Assembly (NCBI GenBank): GCA_028714395.1
Contig: JAQTMJ010000068.1
Location: forward strand, 1 to 5,197
DNA: 5,197 bases
Origin: Candidatus Iainarchaeum sp.
GTDB taxonomy: Archaea > Micrarchaeota > Micrarchaeia > Anstonellales > Bilamarchaeaceae
Direction of reading: 5' to 3'
In this document: positions 1 to 5,073 of the stretch, piece by piece
Layout: every line of letters begins with the position of its first letter
Position numbering within the stretch: position 1 is the stretch's first letter
The notes under the pieces: generated by a model
The model's input: only the letters and a program-made list of their open reading frames with translations
Told to the model about the DNA's origin: nothing
The model's database searches: none
Program-made: the position numbers and the translations under genes

Positions 1-27
1 TGCAGGGGTGCGAAAGAGCGTCTTCAT
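1..27 (-). CDS. Possible start of a divergent gene (partial, off left edge)
   Basis: On the minus strand an ATG at 27 opens a frame reading MKTLFRTPA before the window ends. Nine residues are too few to identify anything. Support comes from position only: a TATA-like ATTAAAAA (minus strand, 58-51) is centred about 27 bases upstream, the same leaderless geometry as guaAA. The competing reading is that an upstream plus-strand gene ends here: frame 1 is open from the left edge to a TAA at 55-57, with last residues ANYYARMGF, which faintly recall an acetyltransferase GF motif. The two readings cannot be separated from this window. Confidence 0.2.
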
Positions 28-50
28 GCAAATTATTATGCTCGGATGGG

Positions 51-67
51 TTTTTAATTGTGTTTTT
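51..67 (+). terminator. T-tracts, candidate archaeal terminator (or TATA region of a divergent gene)
   Basis: Two T runs, five T at 51-55 and six T at 62-67, lie on the plus strand just at and after a TAA at 55-57. Oligo-T tracts without a hairpin are the usual archaeal termination signal, so this may end a plus-strand transcript entering from the left. Read on the other strand, the same bases include ATTAAAAA, a possible TATA box for a divergent gene. The evidence is weak for both. Confidence 0.25.
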
Positions 68-97
68 TCGTGACAAATACTGCAGAGAGAACAATGG

Positions 98-105
98 TTA
101 TTAAA
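98..105 (+). promoter_or_regulatory. Candidate TATA box for guaAA (leaderless mRNA)
   Basis: TTATTAAA is centred about 26 bases before ATG 128. This is the spacing expected if transcription starts at or next to the start codon. The absence of a Shine-Dalgarno sequence before this ATG fits a leaderless transcript. The match to the archaeal TATA consensus is only fair, in an AT-rich background. Confidence 0.4.
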
Positions 106-127
106 GATTTTGAAACGAAACCGGTTT

Positions 128-706
128 ATGATTCTGATAATAGACAACGGCTCCCAGTACACGCACCTCATAAAGAGGAACTGCAGGGACATGGACCAGG
201 AAAGCGTGATAATGAACAACAGGAACGGCACACTGGAGGACGTTGAATCCATGAAGCCTGACAAGATAATCATGAGCGGAGGGCCCAGCTCGGTTTTCAC
301 ACCTGAGGAGAAGGACCGCTTGACCATGAAGATTGTGAAAGCAGTCTGGGAAAGGAAGATTGATGTGCCTCTGCTCGGGGTGTGCTGGGGCCACCAGATG
401 ATTGGCTACGTGCTCGGGGGGAAAGTCGCAAAAGGCGCGAGCGCCGAGTACGGGTTTGCGAAAATCACCGTTGACAATGAGGATTTGATTTTCCGCGGCA
501 TGCCCAGGGAGTTCAACGCATGGGTGAGCCATTTTGACGAGGTGAAGGAAGCGCCCCCTGATTTTGAAGCGCTGGCGCACTCAGATACGTGCAAAATTGA
601 GGCGATGAGGCACAAGAACCGGGACATATTTTCAGTTCAGTTCCATCCTGAAGTGTGGCACACTCAAAATGGGGAGAAAATTCTGGAAAATTTCCTGAAA
701 ATCTAG
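128..706 (+). CDS. guaAA: GMP synthase, glutamine amidotransferase subunit (GuaAA)
   Basis: This protein hydrolyses glutamine and passes ammonia to the separate ATP-pyrophosphatase subunit (GuaAB), which converts XMP to GMP in the cytoplasm. It is a 192-residue class I glutamine amidotransferase, the normal size for the split archaeal enzyme. The N-terminus MILIIDNGSQYTHLI is the family's typical opening, which is why ATG 128 is preferred over an in-frame TTG at 110. GGPSS (residues 51-55) is the oxyanion-strand motif. Catalytic Cys86 sits in GVCWGHQ, and His173 and Glu175 sit in VQFHPEVWHT, so the triad is complete. SHFDEV (134-139) is the usual substrate-side loop. Trp87 and Trp177 replace the more common residues of these motifs, but nothing essential is missing. 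The GuaAB subunit is not in this window. There is no Shine-Dalgarno sequence before ATG 128; a TATA-like element about 26 bases upstream suggests a leaderless mRNA. The gene converges on the toxin gene with a 5-base gap. The family call is firm. Confidence 0.95.
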   Translation: MILIIDNGSQYTHLIKRNCRDMDQESVIMNNRNGTLEDVESMKPDKIIMSGGPSSVFTPEEKDRLTMKIVKAVWERKIDVPLLGVCWGHQMIGYVLGGKVAKGASAEYGFAKITVDNEDLIFRGMPREFNAWVSHFDEVKEAPPDFEALAHSDTCKIEAMRHKNRDIFSVQFHPEVWHTQNGEKILENFLKI

Positions 707-711
707 CAACA

Positions 712-1065
712 TCAGCCGCTCCCATAGCCGAATTTCCTGTCGTACTCCTTGTGGTCTATCATGTCCAGCACAAATGCCACGATTTCTATCTGGCTTTCGC
801 CTTCGGTCAAAGTGTAAAGCATCCGCCAATATTTCGGAAGTTCAACCCTGAAAAGGTTGTTGATTCCGTATTTCACCTGGTATTCGCGCGGTATGAGCTT
901 TTTCGGCACAGAGTCGCCATAATGGGGGTTCGCCTTTATCAGCTCGATTTTCTTTTTCACCGCATTAAGAAAAATTTGCTCGCTTTTTGAGTGGGCGGCG
1001 TGCTCATTCAAGTATTTGTAAACCTCTTCAGCTTCTGAGGACAGTATAACTCGGACCGTTTTCAT
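712..1065 (-). CDS. RelE/ParE-superfamily toxin
   Basis: This 117-residue basic protein resembles the archaeal branch of the RelE/ParE toxin fold. That fold includes ribosome-dependent mRNA-cleaving toxins (RelE) and gyrase poisons (ParE). Visible features are the N-terminal strand and helix pair (KTVRVILSSEAEEVYKYL, residues 2-19), a second helix (about 28-45), then the strand-rich core: KYGINNLFRVELPKYWRMLY (65-84) and IEIVAFVLDMIDHKEYDRKF (93-112). The RVELP...WRMLY strand pair and the DHKEYDRKFGY tail are hallmarks as I remember the archaeal subgroup. Arg73, Arg81, Lys106 and Tyr108 are candidate active-site or RNA-contact residues by position only. The start ATG overlaps the upstream gene's stop as ATGA, pointing to translational coupling. 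The target (mRNA or another) cannot be read from the sequence. The fold assignment is fairly sure, the activity is inferred. Confidence 0.8.
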   Translation of the reverse strand: MKTVRVILSSEAEEVYKYLNEHAAHSKSEQIFLNAVKKKIELIKANPHYGDSVPKKLIPREYQVKYGINNLFRVELPKYWRMLYTLTEGESQIEIVAFVLDMIDHKEYDRKFGYGSG

Positions 1066-1340
1066 AGTTCCATGCCTCTTGCAATTGCCCTCCTAAGATT
1101 CTGGTTTGGGTTGTGTATCCAGGTTATCCCTTTGAGGCTTACGGCTATTTTGTTGCTTTCCTCCAGATAGGAGAGTATAGTTTTCAGGGTATTGTGATTC
1201 ACCTGCTTTGGGAGCATCCTCTTGATTTCCGCAACTTTCACCGCGCTATTTTTTGCATTCTTCAGGGCTTCCTCCACCATAATCACCGTATTGAGAGTGG
1301 GCGCGTGCTCCAATATCGACACCTGGATTCCTTTTGTCAT
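1062..1340 (-). CDS. Small winged-helix-like protein, probable antitoxin of the adjacent toxin
   Basis: This is a 92-residue protein if it begins at ATG 1340. An upstream in-frame GTG at 1349 would add three residues, but its bases GTGAT look more like the Shine-Dalgarno sequence (4-base spacing) for ATG 1340. Residues about 17-76 read as a winged helix-turn-helix. A first helix (NTVIMVEEALKNAKN) is followed by AVKVAEIKRMLP and a recognition-like helix (NHNTLKTILSYLEESN). A two-strand wing with GITWIHN (71-77) follows. The tail NPNQNLRRAIARGMEL is charged and could wrap the toxin. The stop overlaps the toxin start by four bases, antitoxin first, the usual order. The antitoxin role rests on position, size, the DNA-binding fold and the operator-like repeat upstream. 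I do not recognise a named antitoxin family; the common RelB-type partners have ribbon-helix-helix or AbrB folds instead. Confidence 0.7.
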   Translation of the reverse strand: MTKGIQVSILEHAPTLNTVIMVEEALKNAKNSAVKVAEIKRMLPKQVNHNTLKTILSYLEESNKIAVSLKGITWIHNPNQNLRRAIARGMEL

Positions 1341-1361
1341 ATCAATCACTTAAACTTATCA

Positions 1362-1377
1362 ACTAATAACAATTAGT
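1362..1377 (-). promoter_or_regulatory. Candidate operator: perfect inverted repeat over the predicted start site
   Basis: ACTAAT (1362-1367), a 4-base spacer, and ATTAGT (1372-1377) form a perfect 6-base inverted repeat between the TATA box and the antitoxin start codon, on the predicted transcription start. A direct repeat AAACTTAT at 1352-1359 and 1381-1388, spaced 29 bases apart, flanks it; the right copy overlaps the TATA box. This is where an autorepressing antitoxin would bind. The repeat is short and AT-rich, so chance is possible. Confidence 0.45.
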
Positions 1378-1383
1378 AACAAA

Positions 1384-1395
1384 CTTATATATAAA
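1384..1395 (-). promoter_or_regulatory. TATA box of the toxin-antitoxin operon
   Basis: The minus strand reads TTTATATATAAG, a near-perfect archaeal TATA box, 15 bases past the stop of the M24 peptidase gene. It predicts a transcription start near 1362-1365 and a leader of roughly 20-25 bases before ATG 1340. The pair therefore has its own promoter and need not depend on readthrough from the long upstream operon. Confidence 0.7.
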
Positions 1396-1409
1396 TGTAC
1401 CGGTGTGAA

Positions 1410-2384
1410 TCATAATATTCTCGCTTTTTTCCCGTCAAAATGGACCACGTGCTCGAACCTCACTCCGAAATTCCTGAAATAGGCGCCCGGCTCTATGGCC
1501 ATCACAGTCCCTTTGAGCCCATCCGAGTATTTTCTATTCAACCGCGGGAATTCGTGCACGTCCAATCCGACTCCGTGCCCGATTGAGTGTATGGACTTTG
1601 GAAGATGATGCCTTTTGAATTGTTTTTCTGCAAAAACGGCCAAATCTTTCCCGTTTTCAAATTGCGGAAAATTATCCACTATTTCATTGAATATGCTTTC
1701 CGTCTTTTCATAGGCCTGGATTATTTTGGGCTCTTTTTTCAGGAAAAAAACTCGGGTCAAATCAGCGCAATAATGATTGTAGCGCACCCCGTAATCCACG
1801 AGCACGAAATTCCTTATTTTTGAGGCTGAAGAGTGGGAGTGCGGGAGCGCGCTGTTAATTCCCGAGCCAACGATGGGCTCGAACGCTGGTTCTAATCCAA
1901 GTTCGTAAGTTCTGGAATAGAGCCAATTGCGCACATCCATTTCCGTCTTGAATTTTTCCAGGCTGGACTCAAGCTCTGAAAACAATTTCCTGGTCAAATT
2001 TACGGCTTTTTTTATGTTTGCGATTTCCGCATCTTTCTTCATTGCGCGCAATTCGAGCAGGGCGTCGGAAGCATCTTCTATTTTTGCCCCCCAGTTCAAT
2101 CTCTCGTACATGCGCGCAGGAAGGTTTGAATAATCGAGCCCGACTTTCTTTCCCAGCACCAGCTTCAGAACGTCTTCCGAGGGCTTTTTGTAAACCAACA
2201 CTTTTCCTTTGAAAACGAGTTTTGCCGCGCGCTCGTTGAGCTTGGGCACCACGAGCGTTTCCTTTTTCCCCAATTTCAGGTAAAACGAGTGGTCTATATC
2301 TAAACCGGTGTGATAAAAGAAATTCGCGTTGAATTCAGCGCCGTGGTAAAGCACCAGATTTTCCATTTTCATTTCATCACTCAT
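1410..2384 (-). CDS. M24-family metallopeptidase (Xaa-Pro dipeptidase/aminopeptidase, PepQ-like)
   Basis: This is probably a cytoplasmic dinuclear-metal exopeptidase that cleaves Xaa-Pro bonds in peptides. It has 324 residues, slightly shorter than the usual 340-360 of archaeal prolidases. Residues 1 to about 115 form the creatinase-type N-terminal domain, and about 120-324 the pita-bread catalytic domain. All five metal ligands are present: Asp197 (VDYG), Asp208 (CADLTR), His270 (GHGVG), Glu298 (AIEPG) and Glu311 (VRFEHVV). The proton-shuttle-type histidines His182 (ALPHSH) and His277 (DVHEFP) are also present. The first ATG is chosen because it lies one base after the dph6 stop; internal ATGs at residues 5 and 7 are possible starts. 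It is the last gene of the operon starting with the zinc-ribbon protein. The peptidase family is firm, but dipeptidase versus aminopeptidase specificity cannot be read here. Confidence 0.92.
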   Translation of the reverse strand: MSDEMKMENLVLYHGAEFNANFFYHTGLDIDHSFYLKLGKKETLVVPKLNERAAKLVFKGKVLVYKKPSEDVLKLVLGKKVGLDYSNLPARMYERLNWGAKIEDASDALLELRAMKKDAEIANIKKAVNLTRKLFSELESSLEKFKTEMDVRNWLYSRTYELGLEPAFEPIVGSGINSALPHSHSSASKIRNFVLVDYGVRYNHYCADLTRVFFLKKEPKIIQAYEKTESIFNEIVDNFPQFENGKDLAVFAEKQFKRHHLPKSIHSIGHGVGLDVHEFPRLNRKYSDGLKGTVMAIEPGAYFRNFGVRFEHVVHFDGKKARIL

Positions 2385-2385
2385 T

Positions 2386-3006
2386 TCATTCTAGGCGCGC
2401 TTTCCTTATTATTGCCACTCCCCTAACTCCATCCCATTTTTTCTCCCATTCATCTATTATTATCCTTTTGGAAAAGAAAGGCGCATTGGCGACAAAAGTT
2501 TCCCCTTCCCCGCCTTCCAGGAAAGGATGGATGTTCTTTTTTCCCGCAAGAACGGCAAATGGCTTCCCCAGCAGCTCGGGGCCGAGCCCTTCCGCGGAAA
2601 CCGAAACAACATATATTTCAAAATAGGAGAGTTCGCCCATGAGCGCGGAATCCTTGTGCCATAGGGGAGAATAGGTTGGAATTCCCAGGTTTTCCCCGAT
2701 TTGCTCTATGCGCTGCCTCTGGTAATCGCTGGCTATCGCGCCTGAGAATATCGCATCTGCGCCAGAATTCTTTATCGCATTTTCAAGGGAAAGAAGTTCG
2801 TTCGCACCTGCATCCATGAATTCGTGTTCCAGCCCCATCGCACGCGCCTGCAATTCCGTCCACTGCACGTTGGGATGGTGGAACATCATGCTGTACTCTT
2901 CACCGCGCATCGTAAGGAGAAAAGGCTCGAAGCCCTGGGACATTGCCAAAAAAGCCGAAAACACGCTGTCCTTGCCTCCGGAAAAGAGGCAGGCCGCTCG
3001 TCTCAT
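2386..3006 (-). CDS. dph6: Diphthine-ammonia ligase (Dph6 family)
   Basis: Dph6 carries out the last step of diphthamide synthesis: ATP-dependent amidation of diphthine on a conserved histidine of translation elongation factor 2, using ammonium. The protein has 206 residues, near the 220 or so usual for archaeal members. The PP-loop ATP-pyrophosphatase motif SGGKDS is at residues 9-14, close to the N-terminus as expected. GAIASDYQRQRIE (89-101) matches the conserved central motif of the family. EGGEGETFVANAPFF (164-178) is the diagnostic C-terminal signature that separates Dph6 from other PP-loop enzymes. The eukaryotic C-terminal extension (RidA-like domains) is absent, as in other archaea. 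The start lies four bases after the stop of the NHL protein gene, and the stop is one base before the peptidase start, so it is almost certainly co-transcribed with both. Other dph genes are not in the window. Confidence in the family is high. Confidence 0.93.
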   Translation of the reverse strand: MRRAACLFSGGKDSVFSAFLAMSQGFEPFLLTMRGEEYSMMFHHPNVQWTELQARAMGLEHEFMDAGANELLSLENAIKNSGADAIFSGAIASDYQRQRIEQIGENLGIPTYSPLWHKDSALMGELSYFEIYVVSVSAEGLGPELLGKPFAVLAGKKNIHPFLEGGEGETFVANAPFFSKRIIIDEWEKKWDGVRGVAIIRKARLE

Positions 3007-3010
3007 TCCA

Positions 3011-4759
3011 TTACCTTTTCTTAAAGCCTTTGTATTGGTCTTTCCTTTTCCCGAATCGGATTATGCGGTCCTTGAAATAAACCAAAGCTATTACGCAGCC
3101 AATTGCGAGTATCAGCAGCACGAAAACCGCGATATAGATAATATTCGCAGAAGAGCGCGCCTTCTGCACTTCCTGGAGCCCCTGGTCTGCTATGGATGAC
3201 GCCTTGTCCGGGTCGTAGTAAGCAAAGGAGTTCGCGCTGTCCAGGTAGCCCTTTGCTTTTGTGTAATCCACGAAAAGGCCGCCCTTGGCTATTTCCTGCT
3301 GCAATTGATTTGCTTTTTTGAGCGCGGCCTCAATCTTGTAGATTTTCAGGTTCACCTTCTGCTCCAGCGCATCCAGCATGAGCGCAGCGGAATCATAGGC
3401 GGACTGGCTTCCTGCCGCGAGCGCAATCTCGTGCTCAAGCCCGGAAGTGTTCTCGCTTATCCTGTAGGTGGACATGTTCTCCTCTATGGCGTCCAGCCTT
3501 GCCAGCAGCAGGGAATTGTTTAGGCTCTGGTTCCCTGGGTTGGACGTTTGGTTGGTTGCATTGGTATTGTTCTGGGTTACGTTCGCATGCTGGGACGCGA
3601 GCCACGTGCTGTAGGCTCCCGAATAGTTTTCCTGGCCTAGCAGCGAAATAATCCTGGTTTTTGAAGTGGAATCCTGGGCAAGGCTGGTGAGCCTGGAATT
3701 GAGTTGGCTGTCCAGGTTCTGGTTGAGAGAGGCTATGTTGCTCTGGTTGAGCTTCATCGCTGCGTAAAAGGCTTCCCCGTAGGCCCCGTTGTCGTACGCG
3801 AATTTCGCGTTCCTCCATCCCGAAGCCGGGGTTCTGTTGTAGTCCAGCCCGAGTGCATCCGCGACCAGCGCGTTGTCCGCGTATAGGGAAAAAGGCTGGA
3901 GGGAATTTAGTGTTCCGTTCACATAGATTTTGGGGTCAGGCTCGTGGATGCTGGCGTAGAATATCATTCCGCTGTCATGCTGCGAAACGTATATTTTCCC
4001 GCCCTGGACGAGCACGTCCGTGGGGCTGTCGTTCAGAGCATAGGAAAAAACCGGGAAGCCGTCCTGAGTGTAGGCAACTATGCGGCCGCCCGGCGGGTCC
4101 GCGACATAGACGTAATTGGAATCCACGAATATTCCTTCGGGCTGCAAGAGGTTCACTCCTTCCTTCCCGCTCCCGTAGGTGTTCAGGTAGGTGAAATTGG
4201 AGGTGAAGCTCTCCACCCTTCCGTTGCCCGAATCGGCGACGTAGAGCGTGCTGTTGAAAAACTGGAGGTCCATGGGGGTGCGGAACTGCCCTGTGAGCGT
4301 CCCGGTGCTTCCGAATTCCCTTACGTATGTTCCGCTCTTGGTGACCACGACTATGCGGTCGTTCTTCTTGTCCGAGGCGTATACCGTATCATTGAACACG
4401 TAAACCCCGGTCGGGATGATGTCCAGGAACAGGTTCCTGCAGGACCAGCATCTCATCAAGCCTGCGCTTTCGTCAGCGATGTAGGTGCGGCCGTCCGGGT
4501 CCACATAAAGCGCGACGGGCGAATCTATTGATGATGACAGCCGCGAGAGCGAACCATCTGACGTATCGTATTTTATTATGCCCGGAACCCCGGAATCCGC
4601 AATCTCCACTATTCCATTGTAGTAAAACATCATGTTGGGCCCGGAATTCTCGTACTGCCCGGATATGTTGATGTACTTCTGGCCCGACAGCTGGAAATCG
4701 AACTGGTAGAGCGCGAACAGCGAATTGAAAAAAATGAAAAGCGCGAGCGTCTTTTTCAA
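3011..4759 (-). CDS. Secreted NHL-repeat beta-propeller protein with C-terminal membrane anchor
   Basis: This 582-residue surface protein has no assigned function. Residues 1 to about 17 (MKKTLALFIFFNSLFAL) form a Sec signal peptide. Residues about 45-270 hold six NHL-type blades, seen from recurring segments such as LYVADSGNGRVESF (172-185), VYVADPPGGRIVAY (217-230) and VYASDKKNDRIVVV (126-139). This points to one six-bladed propeller, a fold that usually binds proteins, glycans or RNA; an extracellular ligand fits here. Residues about 315-390 and 415-540 are mostly helical, split by an Asn/Thr/Ser/Gln-rich linker with six N-X-S/T sequons (393-416). One hydrophobic span (540-562) and a Lys/Arg-rich tail (564-582) anchor it, propeller outside and tail in the cytoplasm. 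Two cysteines form a CWSC motif (104-107). The start is TTG 4759: it puts the signal peptide first, and GGGATGA upstream can serve as ribosome site; no ATG is in frame until residue 43. It sits three bases after the zinc-ribbon gene. Confidence 0.85.
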   Translation of the reverse strand: MKKTLALFIFFNSLFALYQFDFQLSGQKYINISGQYENSGPNMMFYYNGIVEIADSGVPGIIKYDTSDGSLSRLSSSIDSPVALYVDPDGRTYIADESAGLMRCWSCRNLFLDIIPTGVYVFNDTVYASDKKNDRIVVVTKSGTYVREFGSTGTLTGQFRTPMDLQFFNSTLYVADSGNGRVESFTSNFTYLNTYGSGKEGVNLLQPEGIFVDSNYVYVADPPGGRIVAYTQDGFPVFSYALNDSPTDVLVQGGKIYVSQHDSGMIFYASIHEPDPKIYVNGTLNSLQPFSLYADNALVADALGLDYNRTPASGWRNAKFAYDNGAYGEAFYAAMKLNQSNIASLNQNLDSQLNSRLTSLAQDSTSKTRIISLLGQENYSGAYSTWLASQHANVTQNNTNATNQTSNPGNQSLNNSLLLARLDAIEENMSTYRISENTSGLEHEIALAAGSQSAYDSAALMLDALEQKVNLKIYKIEAALKKANQLQQEIAKGGLFVDYTKAKGYLDSANSFAYYDPDKASSIADQGLQEVQKARSSANIIYIAVFVLLILAIGCVIALVYFKDRIIRFGKRKDQYKGFKKR

Positions 4760-4762
4760 CTT

Positions 4763-5023
4763 TCATCCCTCTATGAGCCTTTTTATCTCGCTGCTCGGCA
4801 TCTCAGGAGGCACAAATATGCTCTCGTCTATGGAAGACTGGGGAGCTGGCGCCAGGGGCTTCTGCTCCTGCGCAATCACTCCGAAATGAACCTGGATGCT
4901 CTGGTCGCATTTCGGGCACTTTGCCATCATGGTGAAGTCCGTCAGGAGCAGGTCCGTGTTCAAAGAGAGCGGGAAATCCATGCTGCATGCACTGCACTTG
5001 AAACTCTTGGTTATGTTGGTCAT
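4763..5023 (-). CDS. Small zinc-ribbon protein of unknown function
   Basis: This is an 86-residue soluble protein. Cys10-X2-Cys13 (CSAC) and Cys36-X2-Cys39 (CPKC) form a typical four-cysteine zinc ribbon, with a 22-residue insert between knuckles. A low-complexity Pro/Ala/Gln/Ser linker (about 52-66) follows, ending in an acidic-to-basic tail (EMPSSEIKRLIEG). No enzyme motif, signal peptide or membrane segment is visible. ATG 5023 is chosen as start because AAGGTGG lies five bases upstream as a Shine-Dalgarno sequence; the longer frame's GTG at 5032 is part of that site. Its stop is three bases before the NHL protein start, so it is the first gene of the operon and the two are probably coupled. 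Zinc ribbons of this size often mediate protein or nucleic-acid contacts, but no specific role can be assigned. That the gene is real is well supported by the ribosome site and the cysteine pattern. Confidence 0.8.
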   Translation of the reverse strand: MTNITKSFKCSACSMDFPLSLNTDLLLTDFTMMAKCPKCDQSIQVHFGVIAQEQKPLAPAPQSSIDESIFVPPEMPSSEIKRLIEG

Positions 5024-5028
5024 AGAAT

Positions 5029-5037
5029 CCACCTTTT
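5029..5037 (-). promoter_or_regulatory. Shine-Dalgarno sequence that fixes the zinc-ribbon start
   Basis: The minus strand reads AAAAGGTGG, with GGTG matching the 16S rRNA anti-Shine-Dalgarno sequence, five bases before ATG 5023. It overlaps the alternative GTG at 5032, which therefore is unlikely to be the start. Confidence 0.65.
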
Positions 5038-5063
5038 CGCCTTTTTACCTCTGCACCTTTCAT

Positions 5064-5072
5064 CTTTATAAT
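5064..5072 (-). promoter_or_regulatory. TATA box for the zinc-ribbon/NHL/dph6/M24 operon
   Basis: The minus strand reads ATTATAAAG immediately after the glmS stop. It predicts transcription from about 5041-5043, leaving a leader of about 20 bases that contains the Shine-Dalgarno sequence. The spacing is right for an archaeal promoter. It suggests the four-gene operon can be transcribed independently of glmS, although readthrough from glmS is also possible. Confidence 0.55.
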
Positions 5073-5073
5073 G

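Noticed and set aside
1..57. C-terminal end of a plus-strand gene, possibly an acetyltransferase (ANYYARMGF before a TAA)
   Set aside because: Only 18 codons are visible and the GNAT-like GF motif normally is followed by another strand, which is missing. It is kept only as an alternative to the divergent-gene reading.
101..580. Long open frame of 159 codons on the minus strand across guaAA
   Set aside because: It is antisense to a gene with a complete catalytic triad and its protein resembles no known family. It is a frame shadow.
681..699. Imperfect palindrome TTCTGGAAAATTTCCTGAA at the 3' end of guaAA
   Set aside because: Eight of nine arm positions pair, but the centre is a single base, so a hairpin would be weak, and no T-tract follows on either strand. 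It encodes the normal C-terminal residues of GuaAA, so chance in coding sequence is the simpler reading.
712..1349. Toxin-antitoxin pair as part of a mobile element
   Set aside because: No transposase, integrase, terminal repeats or target-site duplication is visible around it. Only the module's own AT-rich promoter sets it apart.
3944..4531. Open frame of 195 codons on the plus strand across the NHL protein gene
   Set aside because: It lies opposite the propeller blades. The protein is low-complexity in style with no ribosome site, and it is explained by the codon bias of the real minus-strand gene.
4803..5063. Alternative 86-codon frame overlapping the zinc-ribbon gene, beginning MKGAEVKRR
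   Set aside because: The overlapping frame with four zinc-ligand cysteines, a good Shine-Dalgarno sequence and exact coupling to the next gene is clearly the real one.
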